Shown: in pieces, positions 53,099-61,445 of the stretch
How positions within the stretch are numbered: position 1 is the stretch's first letter
Layout: each line of letters opens with the position of its first letter
Origin: an uncultured Flavobacteriales bacterium
GTDB lineage: Bacteria > Bacteroidota > Bacteroidia > Flavobacteriales_D > Crocinitomicaceae
Direction of reading: 5' to 3'
Assembly: GCA_903945495.1 (NCBI GenBank)
Contig: CAJAVU010000057.1
Coordinates: forward strand, 1 to 64,000
DNA length: 64,000 bases
The notes under the pieces: generated by a model
Seen by the model: the letters and a program-made list of their open reading frames with translations, nothing else
Database searches by the model: none
What the model was told of the DNA's origin: nothing
Translations under genes and position numbers: made by a program

Positions 53099-56000
53099 AT
53101 GAAAAGTATAGTTACACGCATTTTAATTCTATTGCCAATCTTGTTTTTTGGCAGAGCAGTGGCTCAAACCTACACAATGGGAGTAGGTCCTGCTAATATT
53201 TCAGCTTGCTCAGGAACATTTTATGATCCAGGAGGCACTGGAAATTATGGTAATAGTCAAACATTTGTCTATACCATATGTCCTTCAACTCCTGGAGCAA
53301 AGGTAATTGTCAATTTTAGTGCATTTAATTTGGAGAATAGTTTCGATTTTCTTGAAGTTTTTGATGGAAATAGCGTTGCTTCTCCAACACTGGGTGCTTA
53401 TACTGGTGCAGCGGGACCAGGATTAGCAACTGCGTCAGTTTCAAATGCCACGGGTTGTTTGACTTTTCGTTTTACTTCTGATGGAAGTGTCACATCAACA
53501 GGTTGGATTGCGGCAATTTCGTGTTCAGTACCGTGTCAAACAATTACTGCGAATTTAACGAGCACAACACCAGCAGCGAGTTCAGGAATAGTTAAAATTT
53601 GTCAAGGAGGAGCTGTATCATTTACTGGAACTGGGACTTTCAGTGGAAGTAGCGCAGGTGCTGTATATACATGGAATTTTGGTGATGGAACAACTGGCAC
53701 GGGTACAACTTTTTCCCATACATACCCAACCGCCGGAAGTTATCAAGCAAGTTTATCAATAAATGTTGGAGGTTGTATTAACAACAATTCTGCAAGTGTT
53801 ATTGTGCAGGTTTCAACAACGCCAACAATAACGACTACTGCCAATCCAACGTCCATTTGTTTAGGTCAATCCTCAAATTTATCGGCAAATGTGACGATGA
53901 CTCCTTACGTGCCTAATTGCACACCTCCAGTTTCTGGAACAACTTTCTTACCGGATGGATCTGGTGTTTCTTATACAACCTCAATTGCTGTAAATTGTTT
54001 TAATGCCGCTCAAACAATTACTGCAGCCAATCAGGTTTCGAATGTTTGTCTAACAATGGAACATTCATATTTGGGTGATTTGAATATTGTACTTATTTGC
54101 CCTAACGGACAATCTATGATACTAAAATCATATGCGAATGGCGGAAATGGAACTTATCTTGGTTCGCCATTAGATGATCCAACGACTGGTCCAGGAACGG
54201 GAGCTACCTATTGTTTTACCCCCGCTGCAACAAATTTATTAGTAAACGGTGGAACTGTTACAGCAGGTTCACCTTCAGGGGCTTCCATTGCACCGGGGAA
54301 TTATATGCCAACTCAACCATTTTCGAATTTGATTGGATGTCCATTGAATGGAAACTGGACAATTCAAGTAACTGATAACTTGGCTGCTGATAACGGATAT
54401 ATCTTTAACTGGGATGTGAACTTTACGATTCCACCTGCGACAGGTAGTTTTACTCCAACTATTGTTTCTCAAGGCTGGACTGCAACCGCGGGATTGACTT
54501 CAACAGGCACAACAACGGCAACTGTTACTCCAACAGCAACTGGTTCACAATGTTATACGTATTCATTGACAGATAATTTTGGTTGTACATATAATCAAGT
54601 TCAATGTGTTACTGTTAATGCAAATACACCGGTAAATGCAGGCGCAGATGTTTCAATCTGTCCTGGTGGATCAACTACATTAACGGCAAGCAATGCTTCA
54701 ACTTATACATGGTCACCAGCGACTGGTCTGAGTGGAACAACTGGTGCTAGTGTAACGGCTAACCCTGCGGTAACAACAACTTATACAGTTACAGGAACAA
54801 GTGCTTCAGGTTGTGTAACAACTGATCAAGTTGTTGTAACAGTTACTGCTCCACCAATAGTAAATGCTGGTTTGGATCAAGCTGTTTGTGTTGGCGGTTC
54901 AGCATCATTATCTGCTTCAGGAGCTACAACATATACATGGTCACCACCAACAGGTTTAAGCGCAACAACGGGTGCATCAGTTACAGCTGCACCTGCTGCA
55001 ACCACTACTTATACAGTTACAGGTACAACATCTGGATGTATTGCAACGGATCAAGTTGTTGTTACAGTAAATCCTGTTGCAACAGTGAATGCGAATGTTG
55101 ATCAAACGGTTTGTGCCGGAGGAACAATTACCCTTGCAGGAACTGTGGGGGGGAGTGCAACAGCTGGAACATGGTCAGCGCCTTCTGGAACTTTTTCAAA
55201 TGCAACAAGCTTAACTTCTACATACACCCCAACGATTACTAGTGGCACCATAACGTTAACATTGATAACTAACGACCCTGTAGGACCTTGTCCAGCTGTT
55301 ACAGATATCATGATTGTCACTGTTAATCCGCTTCCAGTCGTGAATGCTGGAAATGATGTTTCAATTTGTGTTGGAGCTTCAATCTCTTTAACAGCATCTG
55401 GAGCTACATCATATTCATGGTTACCAGGTGGTCAAACAACCGCAACGATTAACGTTACTCCTGTTGCAACGACAACATATACAGTAACAGGAACAACTTC
55501 TGGATGTACAGCAACTGATGCAGTTGTTGTTACAGTTAATCCTTTGCCTACAGTAAATGCAGGAGTAGACCAAACTATTTGTATTGGTGCTTCTGTAACA
55601 CTTTCTGGTGCTGGCGCATCAACGTACTCATGGAACAATGGAGTTTCGAATGGTGTTTCTTTTACACCTTCTGCTACAACAACATATACACTTACAGGAA
55701 CGGATGCAAATGGTTGTGTGAATACAGACCAAGTTTTGGTAACTGTTAATCCACTTCCAACGGTTAATGCAGGTATGGATCAAACGATTTGTGCTGGTAC
55801 ATCTGTTACCCTTGCTGGTTCTGGAGCTTCAACTTACACATGGGATAATGGAATTTCAAATGGAGTAGCATTTGCACCTTCTTCAACAACAACATATACA
55901 GTAACGGGAACAGATGTTAATGGTTGTATTAATACCGATCAAGTAGTTGTTACTGTTAATCCTTTACCTTTAGTGAATGCTGGTGCGGATGTATCTATCT

Positions 56001-59000
56001 GTGTTGGTGGTTCTACAACTCTGACTGCATCTGGAGGAACAAGCTTTTCTTGGAGTCCGGGAGGTCAAACAACAGCTTCAATTACTGTTAGTCCAGCGGC
56101 AGCAACAACTTATACAGTAACTGGAACATCTCTTGGTTGTACGGCAACGGATGCAATTACGGTAACGATTTTATCAAATGCTGCGATTAATGCAGGCCCG
56201 GATGTAGCAATTTGTACTGGTGCTTCAACGATTTTAACGGCAACAGGTGGCGTAACCTATTCATGGAACAATGGTTTAGGTAACGGAAATGGATTCTCTG
56301 TTGCGCCAGCCGCTACGACAACATATACAGTTGTAGGAACAGATGCAAGTGGATGTACAGGTACAGACGCAGTGACAATTACAGTAAATCCTTTACCAAC
56401 GGTCAATGCAGGATTAGATCAAACAATTTGTGCTGGTACTTCTGTTACTTTAAATGGCGCAGGAGCAGCATCATATACTTGGGATAACGGTGTCACAAAC
56501 GGTGTTTCTTTTGTACCATCGTCAACAACAACTTATACGCTTACTGGAACAACGCTTGGATGTACAAATACAGATCAAGTTACGGTTACGGTAAACCCAC
56601 TTCCAACTGTCAATGCTGGGTTAGATCAAACAATTTGTGCTGGGGTTTCTGTAACATTGAGTGGTTCAGGAGCAGCAACATATACATGGAACAATGGGGT
56701 AACGAATGGAGTAGCATTTGCTCCAGCTGCAACAACAACATATACAGTAACAGGAACTTCTGCTGCAGGCTGTATCAATACAGATCAAGTAGTTGTAACT
56801 GTCAATCCTTTACCAACAGTGAACGCTGGAGTTGACCAAACAATTTGTGTTGGTGCTTCAGTTACTTTGAGTGGTTCAGGAGCAGCAACGTATACTTGGA
56901 ACAACGGTGTTACGAATGGAGTAGCATTTGCTCCAGTTGCAACAACAACATACACAGTAACTGGTACAGACGTTAACGGATGTATCAATACTGATCAGGT
57001 TACCGTTACGGTTAATCCACTTCCAACTGTGAATGCTGGATTGGATCAAACAGTGTGTTCAGGAACTCCAGTAACGTTAAATGGTTCAGGTGCTACCACT
57101 TATTCATGGGATAATTCAGTGACAAATGGAGTTGCTTTCACTCCTGTTTCAACAACAACATACACGGTTACAGGCACTGCGCTTGGTTGTACAAATACAG
57201 ATCAAGTAACAGTTACAGTTAATCCTCTTCCTACAGTGAATGCAGGATTGGATCAAACTGTTTGTGCAGGAACTTCTGTAACATTAAATGGTTCAGGAGC
57301 AGCAACGTATACATGGAACAATGGTATTAATAATGGTGTAGCATTCACGCCAGCAGCAACAACCACCTATACAGTAACTGGAACTACAGCAGCTGGATGT
57401 ACATCAACAGATCAAGTTTTGGTAACTGTCAATCCTTTACCAATTGTAAATGCAGGTTTAGATCAAACGGTTTGTTCTGGAACATCGGTGACTTTAACTG
57501 CAAGTGGTGCATCAACTTATTCATGGGATAATGGAGTAACGAATGGAGTAGGCTTTACTCCAGCTATAGGATCGATTACATACGCGGTAACGGGAACAAC
57601 AGCAGCTGGATGTACAGCCACTGATCAAGTAATTGTTACAGTGAACCCATTACCAGTTCCTGTTATTAATGGTCCAACAAGTTATTGCACAGGATATACA
57701 GCGACTTTGGGTACAAACGTACCATATACAACTTATGCATGGTCAACTGGAGCTAGCACGCCAACTATCAACGCAACGATTGCAAATAATCCAATTACTG
57801 TTACAGCTACAAATAGCTTCGGATGTTCAGCAACATCACCAAGTATTACATTAACTCAGAATATTGTAATTACAGCGAACTTTACGGTAACAATTTGTCA
57901 AGGTCAATCGGCGCTTATTCATGGTGTAAATCAAACTGTTGCCGGACTCTACACTCAAACATATCCAACCCCTTCTGGATGTGATAGTGTGTCAAATGTA
58001 ACATTGGTTGTGAATGCTTTACCAGCTGTAAATGCTGGAATCGACCAATCAGTATGTACTGGGACAGCGACAACATTAACAGCAACAGGTGCTGCAACAT
58101 ATACTTGGAATAACGTTATTACGAATGGAGTGCCATTTACACAAGCAATTGGTTCAACTACCTATTCAGTAACAGGAACTGATGCAAATGGTTGTATAAA
58201 TACTGATCAAGTGGTAGTAACAGTAAATGCTTTACCAGTTGTAAATGCAGGAATCGACCAAGTATTGTGTATTGGTTCTTCTGCAACGCTTTCAGGTGCC
58301 GGCGCTACGACATATACATGGAATAACGGTGTTACAAATGGAGTTCCTTTTGCTCCTTCAAATACAAATACGTATACAGTAACTGGGACTGATGCAAATG
58401 GATGTATCAACACAGACCAAGTTATTGTTACAGTAAACCCTCTTCCTATAATGAATGCAGGAGCTGATCAAGTTACATGTATCGGTGGTACAGTGATATT
58501 GAGCGGTTCAGGAGCTTCAACGTATACTTGGAATAATGGTGTGACAAATGGTGTTTCTTTTGCACCGGCAGTTACAACAATATATACTGTGACTGGAACG
58601 GATTTAAATGGATGTATCAACACAGATCAAGTATTAGTAACAGTGAATACATTGCCAACAGTGAATGCTGGTCCAGACCAAACGGTTTGTATCGGAACAG
58701 CAGTAACATTAACAGGAACGGGTGCAGCTACTTATTCATGGGATAATGGAATAAACCAAGGAGTGGCATTTACGCCAGTAGTTGGAACATTGACATATAC
58801 AGTAACAGGAACAAGTGGGCCTGGATGTATTGCAACGGATCAAGTGACGGTGACGGTGAATGCTTTACCAATTGTAAATGCAGGTCCTGACCAAGCCTTA
58901 TGTATTGGTTCAACAGCTACACTTTCAGGTTCTGGAGCAGCAACTTATACATGGAACAATGGTGTAACAAATGCTACTGCATTCTCACCTGCTTTAACAA

Positions 59001-60727
59001 ATACTTACACAGTTACTGGAACAGACGCAAACGGTTGTATCAATACAGATCAAGTCGTAATTACAGTGAACGCAATTCCTCTTGTGGATGCAGGTGTCGA
59101 CCAAGCAATTTGTTCAGGAAACTCTACAACTTTATTTGGTGCAATGCCATTATCAATTGGAGGCTCTACTTATACATGGAACAACGGTGTCACGAATGGT
59201 GTTGCCTTTAATCCAGCAGCTACTAACACTTATACTGTTACTGGAACGGATGTGAATGGATGCACAAATACGGATCAAATTGTGGTAACTGTCAATTCTT
59301 TGCCAGTTGTAAATGCAGGCATAGATCAAACATTATGTCAAGGTAATTTAGTTACGTTAACAGCAACTGGAGCATCAACTTATTCTTGGAATAATGGAGT
59401 CAACCAAGGTGTTTCTTTCTTACCTGTAGTTGGAACAGCAACATATACAGTAACAGGTACGAGTGGTGCAGGTTGTATCGCAACAGATCAAGTAGTTTTA
59501 ACGGTGAATGCTTTACCGATTGTAGGTGCAGGTGCGGATGAAGTATTATGTGCAACATCTAATGTTACTTTAACGGGAACAGGCGCAACAACCTATACTT
59601 GGAACAATGGAGTGACAAATGGAGTTGCATTTACTCCCGTTGCGACAAATACATACACGGTTACAGGAACAGATGCTAATGGATGTGTGTCAACAGATCA
59701 AGTTGTGGTTACAGTGGGACCAATTCCAGTTGTTTTTGCAGGAAATGATGTTACAATTTGTGATGGACAGTCTGTAACATTAACGGCAAGCGGTGCAACA
59801 AATTATAACTGGGATAATGGAATCTCGAATGGTGTATTGTTTACACCTTCAATTGGAACGATTACATATAGCGTAACGGGTACGAATGCATTTGGGTGTG
59901 TTGGAACTGATCAAGTAAATGTTACTGTAAATGCTCTACCAACAGTATCGTTTAGTTCAGATGTAATTACAGGTTGTGCGCCTTTGCTAGTGAATTTAAC
60001 AAATACAACTCCAGGTGCAGCATCTTGTTCTTGGGCAATTGAAAACGGTGCAACATTGAGTGGTTGTGGAACTGTTCAGACTACATTTACACAAGCGGGA
60101 TGTTATGATGTTACATTAACAACAACTGGTGCTAATGGATGTGTGAATAATCTAACTATTTCAAATATGATATGTGTTGAAGAAGATCCAATTGCTTCAT
60201 TTACTCCTGCTTCTCAGGTATTAACCACATTGAATACAACAGTTGAATTTAATAATACTTCTTATGGAGCGGTAGATTATTTATGGAACTTCGGTGATGA
60301 ATCAATGAATTCTTCGATTGAATCACCTAATCATACTTACCCTGAAGTTGATGGAAACTATAATGTTCAATTAATTGCGACATCAGCTTTAGGTTGTGTT
60401 GATACAGCTTATGGATTTATACAAGTACAAGAAGAATTGTTGTATTATGTTCCAAATACATTTACACCTGATTTTGATGATTACAATGAAACGTTTAAAC
60501 CAATCTTCACTTCTGGATTTGATCCGTTCGATTATACTTTATTAATATACAACCGTTGGGGTGAAGTGATTTTTGAATCGCACAACGCTGAAATTGGTTG
60601 GGAGGGAACGTATGGTGTTGATGGTAAAATTGTTCAAGATGGAACATATACATGGACGATAGAATATAAACGTTCAATCAATGATGCCCATCAACAAATA
60701 CAAGGACATGTAAACATTATTCGATAA
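53099..60727 (+). CDS. Giant T9SS type B surface adhesin with 22 Ig-like repeats
   Basis: 2542 residues from the ATG at 53099. The signal peptide (ends AVAQ, about 23) is followed by a CUB-like domain (about 25-142, CSGTFYDPGGTGNYGNSQTF), a PKD domain (about 160-240, YTWNFGDGTTGTG), a P-domain-like jelly roll (about 275-450, MEHSYLGDLNIVLICPNGQ), the repeat array (about 512-2282), a second PKD (about 2355-2445) and a gliding-motility-associated C-terminal domain (about 2450-2542; FTPDFDDYNETFKP, YNRWGEVIFES). Export by the type B T9SS route and surface display follow from these domains. Ligand unknown. An upstream start at 53069 would spoil the signal peptide. No PorP/SprF gene is adjacent in the window. 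Confidence 0.9.
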   Translation: MKSIVTRILILLPILFFGRAVAQTYTMGVGPANISACSGTFYDPGGTGNYGNSQTFVYTICPSTPGAKVIVNFSAFNLENSFDFLEVFDGNSVASPTLGAYTGAAGPGLATASVSNATGCLTFRFTSDGSVTSTGWIAAISCSVPCQTITANLTSTTPAASSGIVKICQGGAVSFTGTGTFSGSSAGAVYTWNFGDGTTGTGTTFSHTYPTAGSYQASLSINVGGCINNNSASVIVQVSTTPTITTTANPTSICLGQSSNLSANVTMTPYVPNCTPPVSGTTFLPDGSGVSYTTSIAVNCFNAAQTITAANQVSNVCLTMEHSYLGDLNIVLICPNGQSMILKSYANGGNGTYLGSPLDDPTTGPGTGATYCFTPAATNLLVNGGTVTAGSPSGASIAPGNYMPTQPFSNLIGCPLNGNWTIQVTDNLAADNGYIFNWDVNFTIPPATGSFTPTIVSQGWTATAGLTSTGTTTATVTPTATGSQCYTYSLTDNFGCTYNQVQCVTVNANTPVNAGADVSICPGGSTTLTASNASTYTWSPATGLSGTTGASVTANPAVTTTYTVTGTSASGCVTTDQVVVTVTAPPIVNAGLDQAVCVGGSASLSASGATTYTWSPPTGLSATTGASVTAAPAATTTYTVTGTTSGCIATDQVVVTVNPVATVNANVDQTVCAGGTITLAGTVGGSATAGTWSAPSGTFSNATSLTSTYTPTITSGTITLTLITNDPVGPCPAVTDIMIVTVNPLPVVNAGNDVSICVGASISLTASGATSYSWLPGGQTTATINVTPVATTTYTVTGTTSGCTATDAVVVTVNPLPTVNAGVDQTICIGASVTLSGAGASTYSWNNGVSNGVSFTPSATTTYTLTGTDANGCVNTDQVLVTVNPLPTVNAGMDQTICAGTSVTLAGSGASTYTWDNGISNGVAFAPSSTTTYTVTGTDVNGCINTDQVVVTVNPLPLVNAGADVSICVGGSTTLTASGGTSFSWSPGGQTTASITVSPAAATTYTVTGTSLGCTATDAITVTILSNAAINAGPDVAICTGASTILTATGGVTYSWNNGLGNGNGFSVAPAATTTYTVVGTDASGCTGTDAVTITVNPLPTVNAGLDQTICAGTSVTLNGAGAASYTWDNGVTNGVSFVPSSTTTYTLTGTTLGCTNTDQVTVTVNPLPTVNAGLDQTICAGVSVTLSGSGAATYTWNNGVTNGVAFAPAATTTYTVTGTSAAGCINTDQVVVTVNPLPTVNAGVDQTICVGASVTLSGSGAATYTWNNGVTNGVAFAPVATTTYTVTGTDVNGCINTDQVTVTVNPLPTVNAGLDQTVCSGTPVTLNGSGATTYSWDNSVTNGVAFTPVSTTTYTVTGTALGCTNTDQVTVTVNPLPTVNAGLDQTVCAGTSVTLNGSGAATYTWNNGINNGVAFTPAATTTYTVTGTTAAGCTSTDQVLVTVNPLPIVNAGLDQTVCSGTSVTLTASGASTYSWDNGVTNGVGFTPAIGSITYAVTGTTAAGCTATDQVIVTVNPLPVPVINGPTSYCTGYTATLGTNVPYTTYAWSTGASTPTINATIANNPITVTATNSFGCSATSPSITLTQNIVITANFTVTICQGQSALIHGVNQTVAGLYTQTYPTPSGCDSVSNVTLVVNALPAVNAGIDQSVCTGTATTLTATGAATYTWNNVITNGVPFTQAIGSTTYSVTGTDANGCINTDQVVVTVNALPVVNAGIDQVLCIGSSATLSGAGATTYTWNNGVTNGVPFAPSNTNTYTVTGTDANGCINTDQVIVTVNPLPIMNAGADQVTCIGGTVILSGSGASTYTWNNGVTNGVSFAPAVTTIYTVTGTDLNGCINTDQVLVTVNTLPTVNAGPDQTVCIGTAVTLTGTGAATYSWDNGINQGVAFTPVVGTLTYTVTGTSGPGCIATDQVTVTVNALPIVNAGPDQALCIGSTATLSGSGAATYTWNNGVTNATAFSPALTNTYTVTGTDANGCINTDQVVITVNAIPLVDAGVDQAICSGNSTTLFGAMPLSIGGSTYTWNNGVTNGVAFNPAATNTYTVTGTDVNGCTNTDQIVVTVNSLPVVNAGIDQTLCQGNLVTLTATGASTYSWNNGVNQGVSFLPVVGTATYTVTGTSGAGCIATDQVVLTVNALPIVGAGADEVLCATSNVTLTGTGATTYTWNNGVTNGVAFTPVATNTYTVTGTDANGCVSTDQVVVTVGPIPVVFAGNDVTICDGQSVTLTASGATNYNWDNGISNGVLFTPSIGTITYSVTGTNAFGCVGTDQVNVTVNALPTVSFSSDVITGCAPLLVNLTNTTPGAASCSWAIENGATLSGCGTVQTTFTQAGCYDVTLTTTGANGCVNNLTISNMICVEEDPIASFTPASQVLTTLNTTVEFNNTSYGAVDYLWNFGDESMNSSIESPNHTYPEVDGNYNVQLIATSALGCVDTAYGFIQVQEELLYYVPNTFTPDFDDYNETFKPIFTSGFDPFDYTLLIYNRWGEVIFESHNAEIGWEGTYGVDGKIVQDGTYTWTIEYKRSINDAHQQIQGHVNIIR
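54632..59944 (+). repeat. Array of Ig-like repeats, about 70 residues each, 22 copies
   Basis: I count 22 units of the form VNAGxDQxxCxGxSVTLxGSGATTY(S/T)W, split here for length, ending GTDxNGCxNTDQVxVTVNPLP. Each unit of about 205-210 bases has one cysteine near residue 10 and one near 52, suggesting a disulfide. Three other modules interrupt the array: an 85-residue one (55070-55324), a different Ig-like one (about 57655-57860) and a GCDS unit (57889-58014). Confidence 0.9.
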
Positions 60728-60733
60728 AATATG

Positions 60734-60763
60734 AAAGGCGCTTTTTAAGGCGCCTTTTTTTTT
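60734..60763 (+). terminator. Terminator after adhesin 1
   Basis: AAAGGCGC (60734-60741) pairs with GCGCCTTT (60750-60757) around a T-rich loop and is followed by more T. It separates the two cassettes into different transcripts. Confidence 0.88.
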
Positions 60764-60843
60764 GAATTGTTTTTTTCAAATGTTTGTTAAAACAAAGGAT
60801 ATATTCGTTTGCTAACAAATTGTGAATATTTCTTTTAATGAAG

Positions 60844-60867
60844 TTTGGCAACTATTTATTAACTTGG
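60844..60867 (+). promoter_or_regulatory. Promoter region of adhesin cassette 2
   Basis: TTTG at 60844-60847 and TAACTTGG at 60860-60867 lie in a stretch matching the cassette 1 promoter (TTTGG, CAACT, TTATTAA, CGTCT in the same order). The -7 box departs from consensus at one position. The leader to the ATG at 61010 is about 140 bases. Confidence 0.45.
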
Positions 60868-61009
60868 CCGTCTAATCGAAAAAAGTAACAATTACTTATT
60901 GATGAACCACTCATTTTGAAGCCACTACTCAAGCGATAACATATAATCGATATGTTTATTTACAGGTAAAATTGAAATGGATGTTTCATTGGTAGAATAT
61001 TTTTTAACA

Positions 61010-61426
61010 ATGAAAAGCATTATTACTACTACACTCTTTATTTTCATTTGTGGAATTTCATTTTCACAAATCAATCATGAAGATAAAATTATCGAAGTTT
61101 ATGGCCAAGAATGGTACAGTCGGATGCAAGTGGATGCCCCTGATTTATTGGTTCTTATGGATAAATATGTTGACCATGGCTTTAGTGTTAGAACGGTTAG
61201 TGAAGGGAAATATGACGCGGAACTCGTTCCTTTGGAATTTATTCCTCTTGTAAGTAAAACGGAAACAGCGATAACAGTTGAACAATTCTTACTTGAGGCT
61301 GCCTCTCCAAATTTTAATCCATTGAGATATCAGTTTTTTTCAACAAAAGATGCTCAAGTCTATAAGTTAAAAGGTGTAAATAAAATTATTTACATCATCC
61401 CACAAGAATCTATCCTTTTGAAATAA
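61010..61426 (+). CDS. Small secreted protein of adhesin cassette 2
   Basis: 138 residues from the ATG at 61010; an in-frame ATG at 60977 would add 11 residues ahead of the signal peptide. The signal ends SFSQ (about 19). It is a clear paralogue of the protein at 52666: KIIEVYGQEWYSRMQVDAPD, TVSEGKYDAE, and an almost identical C-terminal AQVYKLKGVNKIIYIIPQES. The middle differs more than the ends. As in cassette 1 the adhesin ATG follows after 19 bases. Function unknown. Confidence 0.82.
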   Translation: MKSIITTTLFIFICGISFSQINHEDKIIEVYGQEWYSRMQVDAPDLLVLMDKYVDHGFSVRTVSEGKYDAELVPLEFIPLVSKTETAITVEQFLLEAASPNFNPLRYQFFSTKDAQVYKLKGVNKIIYIIPQESILLK

Positions 61427-61445
61427 GCTCACTACTGCTATCATT

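Noticed and set aside
54275-58413. Several 60-90 codon open frames on both strands inside adhesin 1
   Set aside because: They recur at the same place in successive repeats, have unnatural composition and no starts of their own; they are shadows of the repeat codons.
54632-59944. Regular repeats of about 210 bases that could suggest a CRISPR or satellite array
   Set aside because: The period is far longer than CRISPR, there are no unique spacers, and the whole stretch is one open frame of Ig-like protein repeats.
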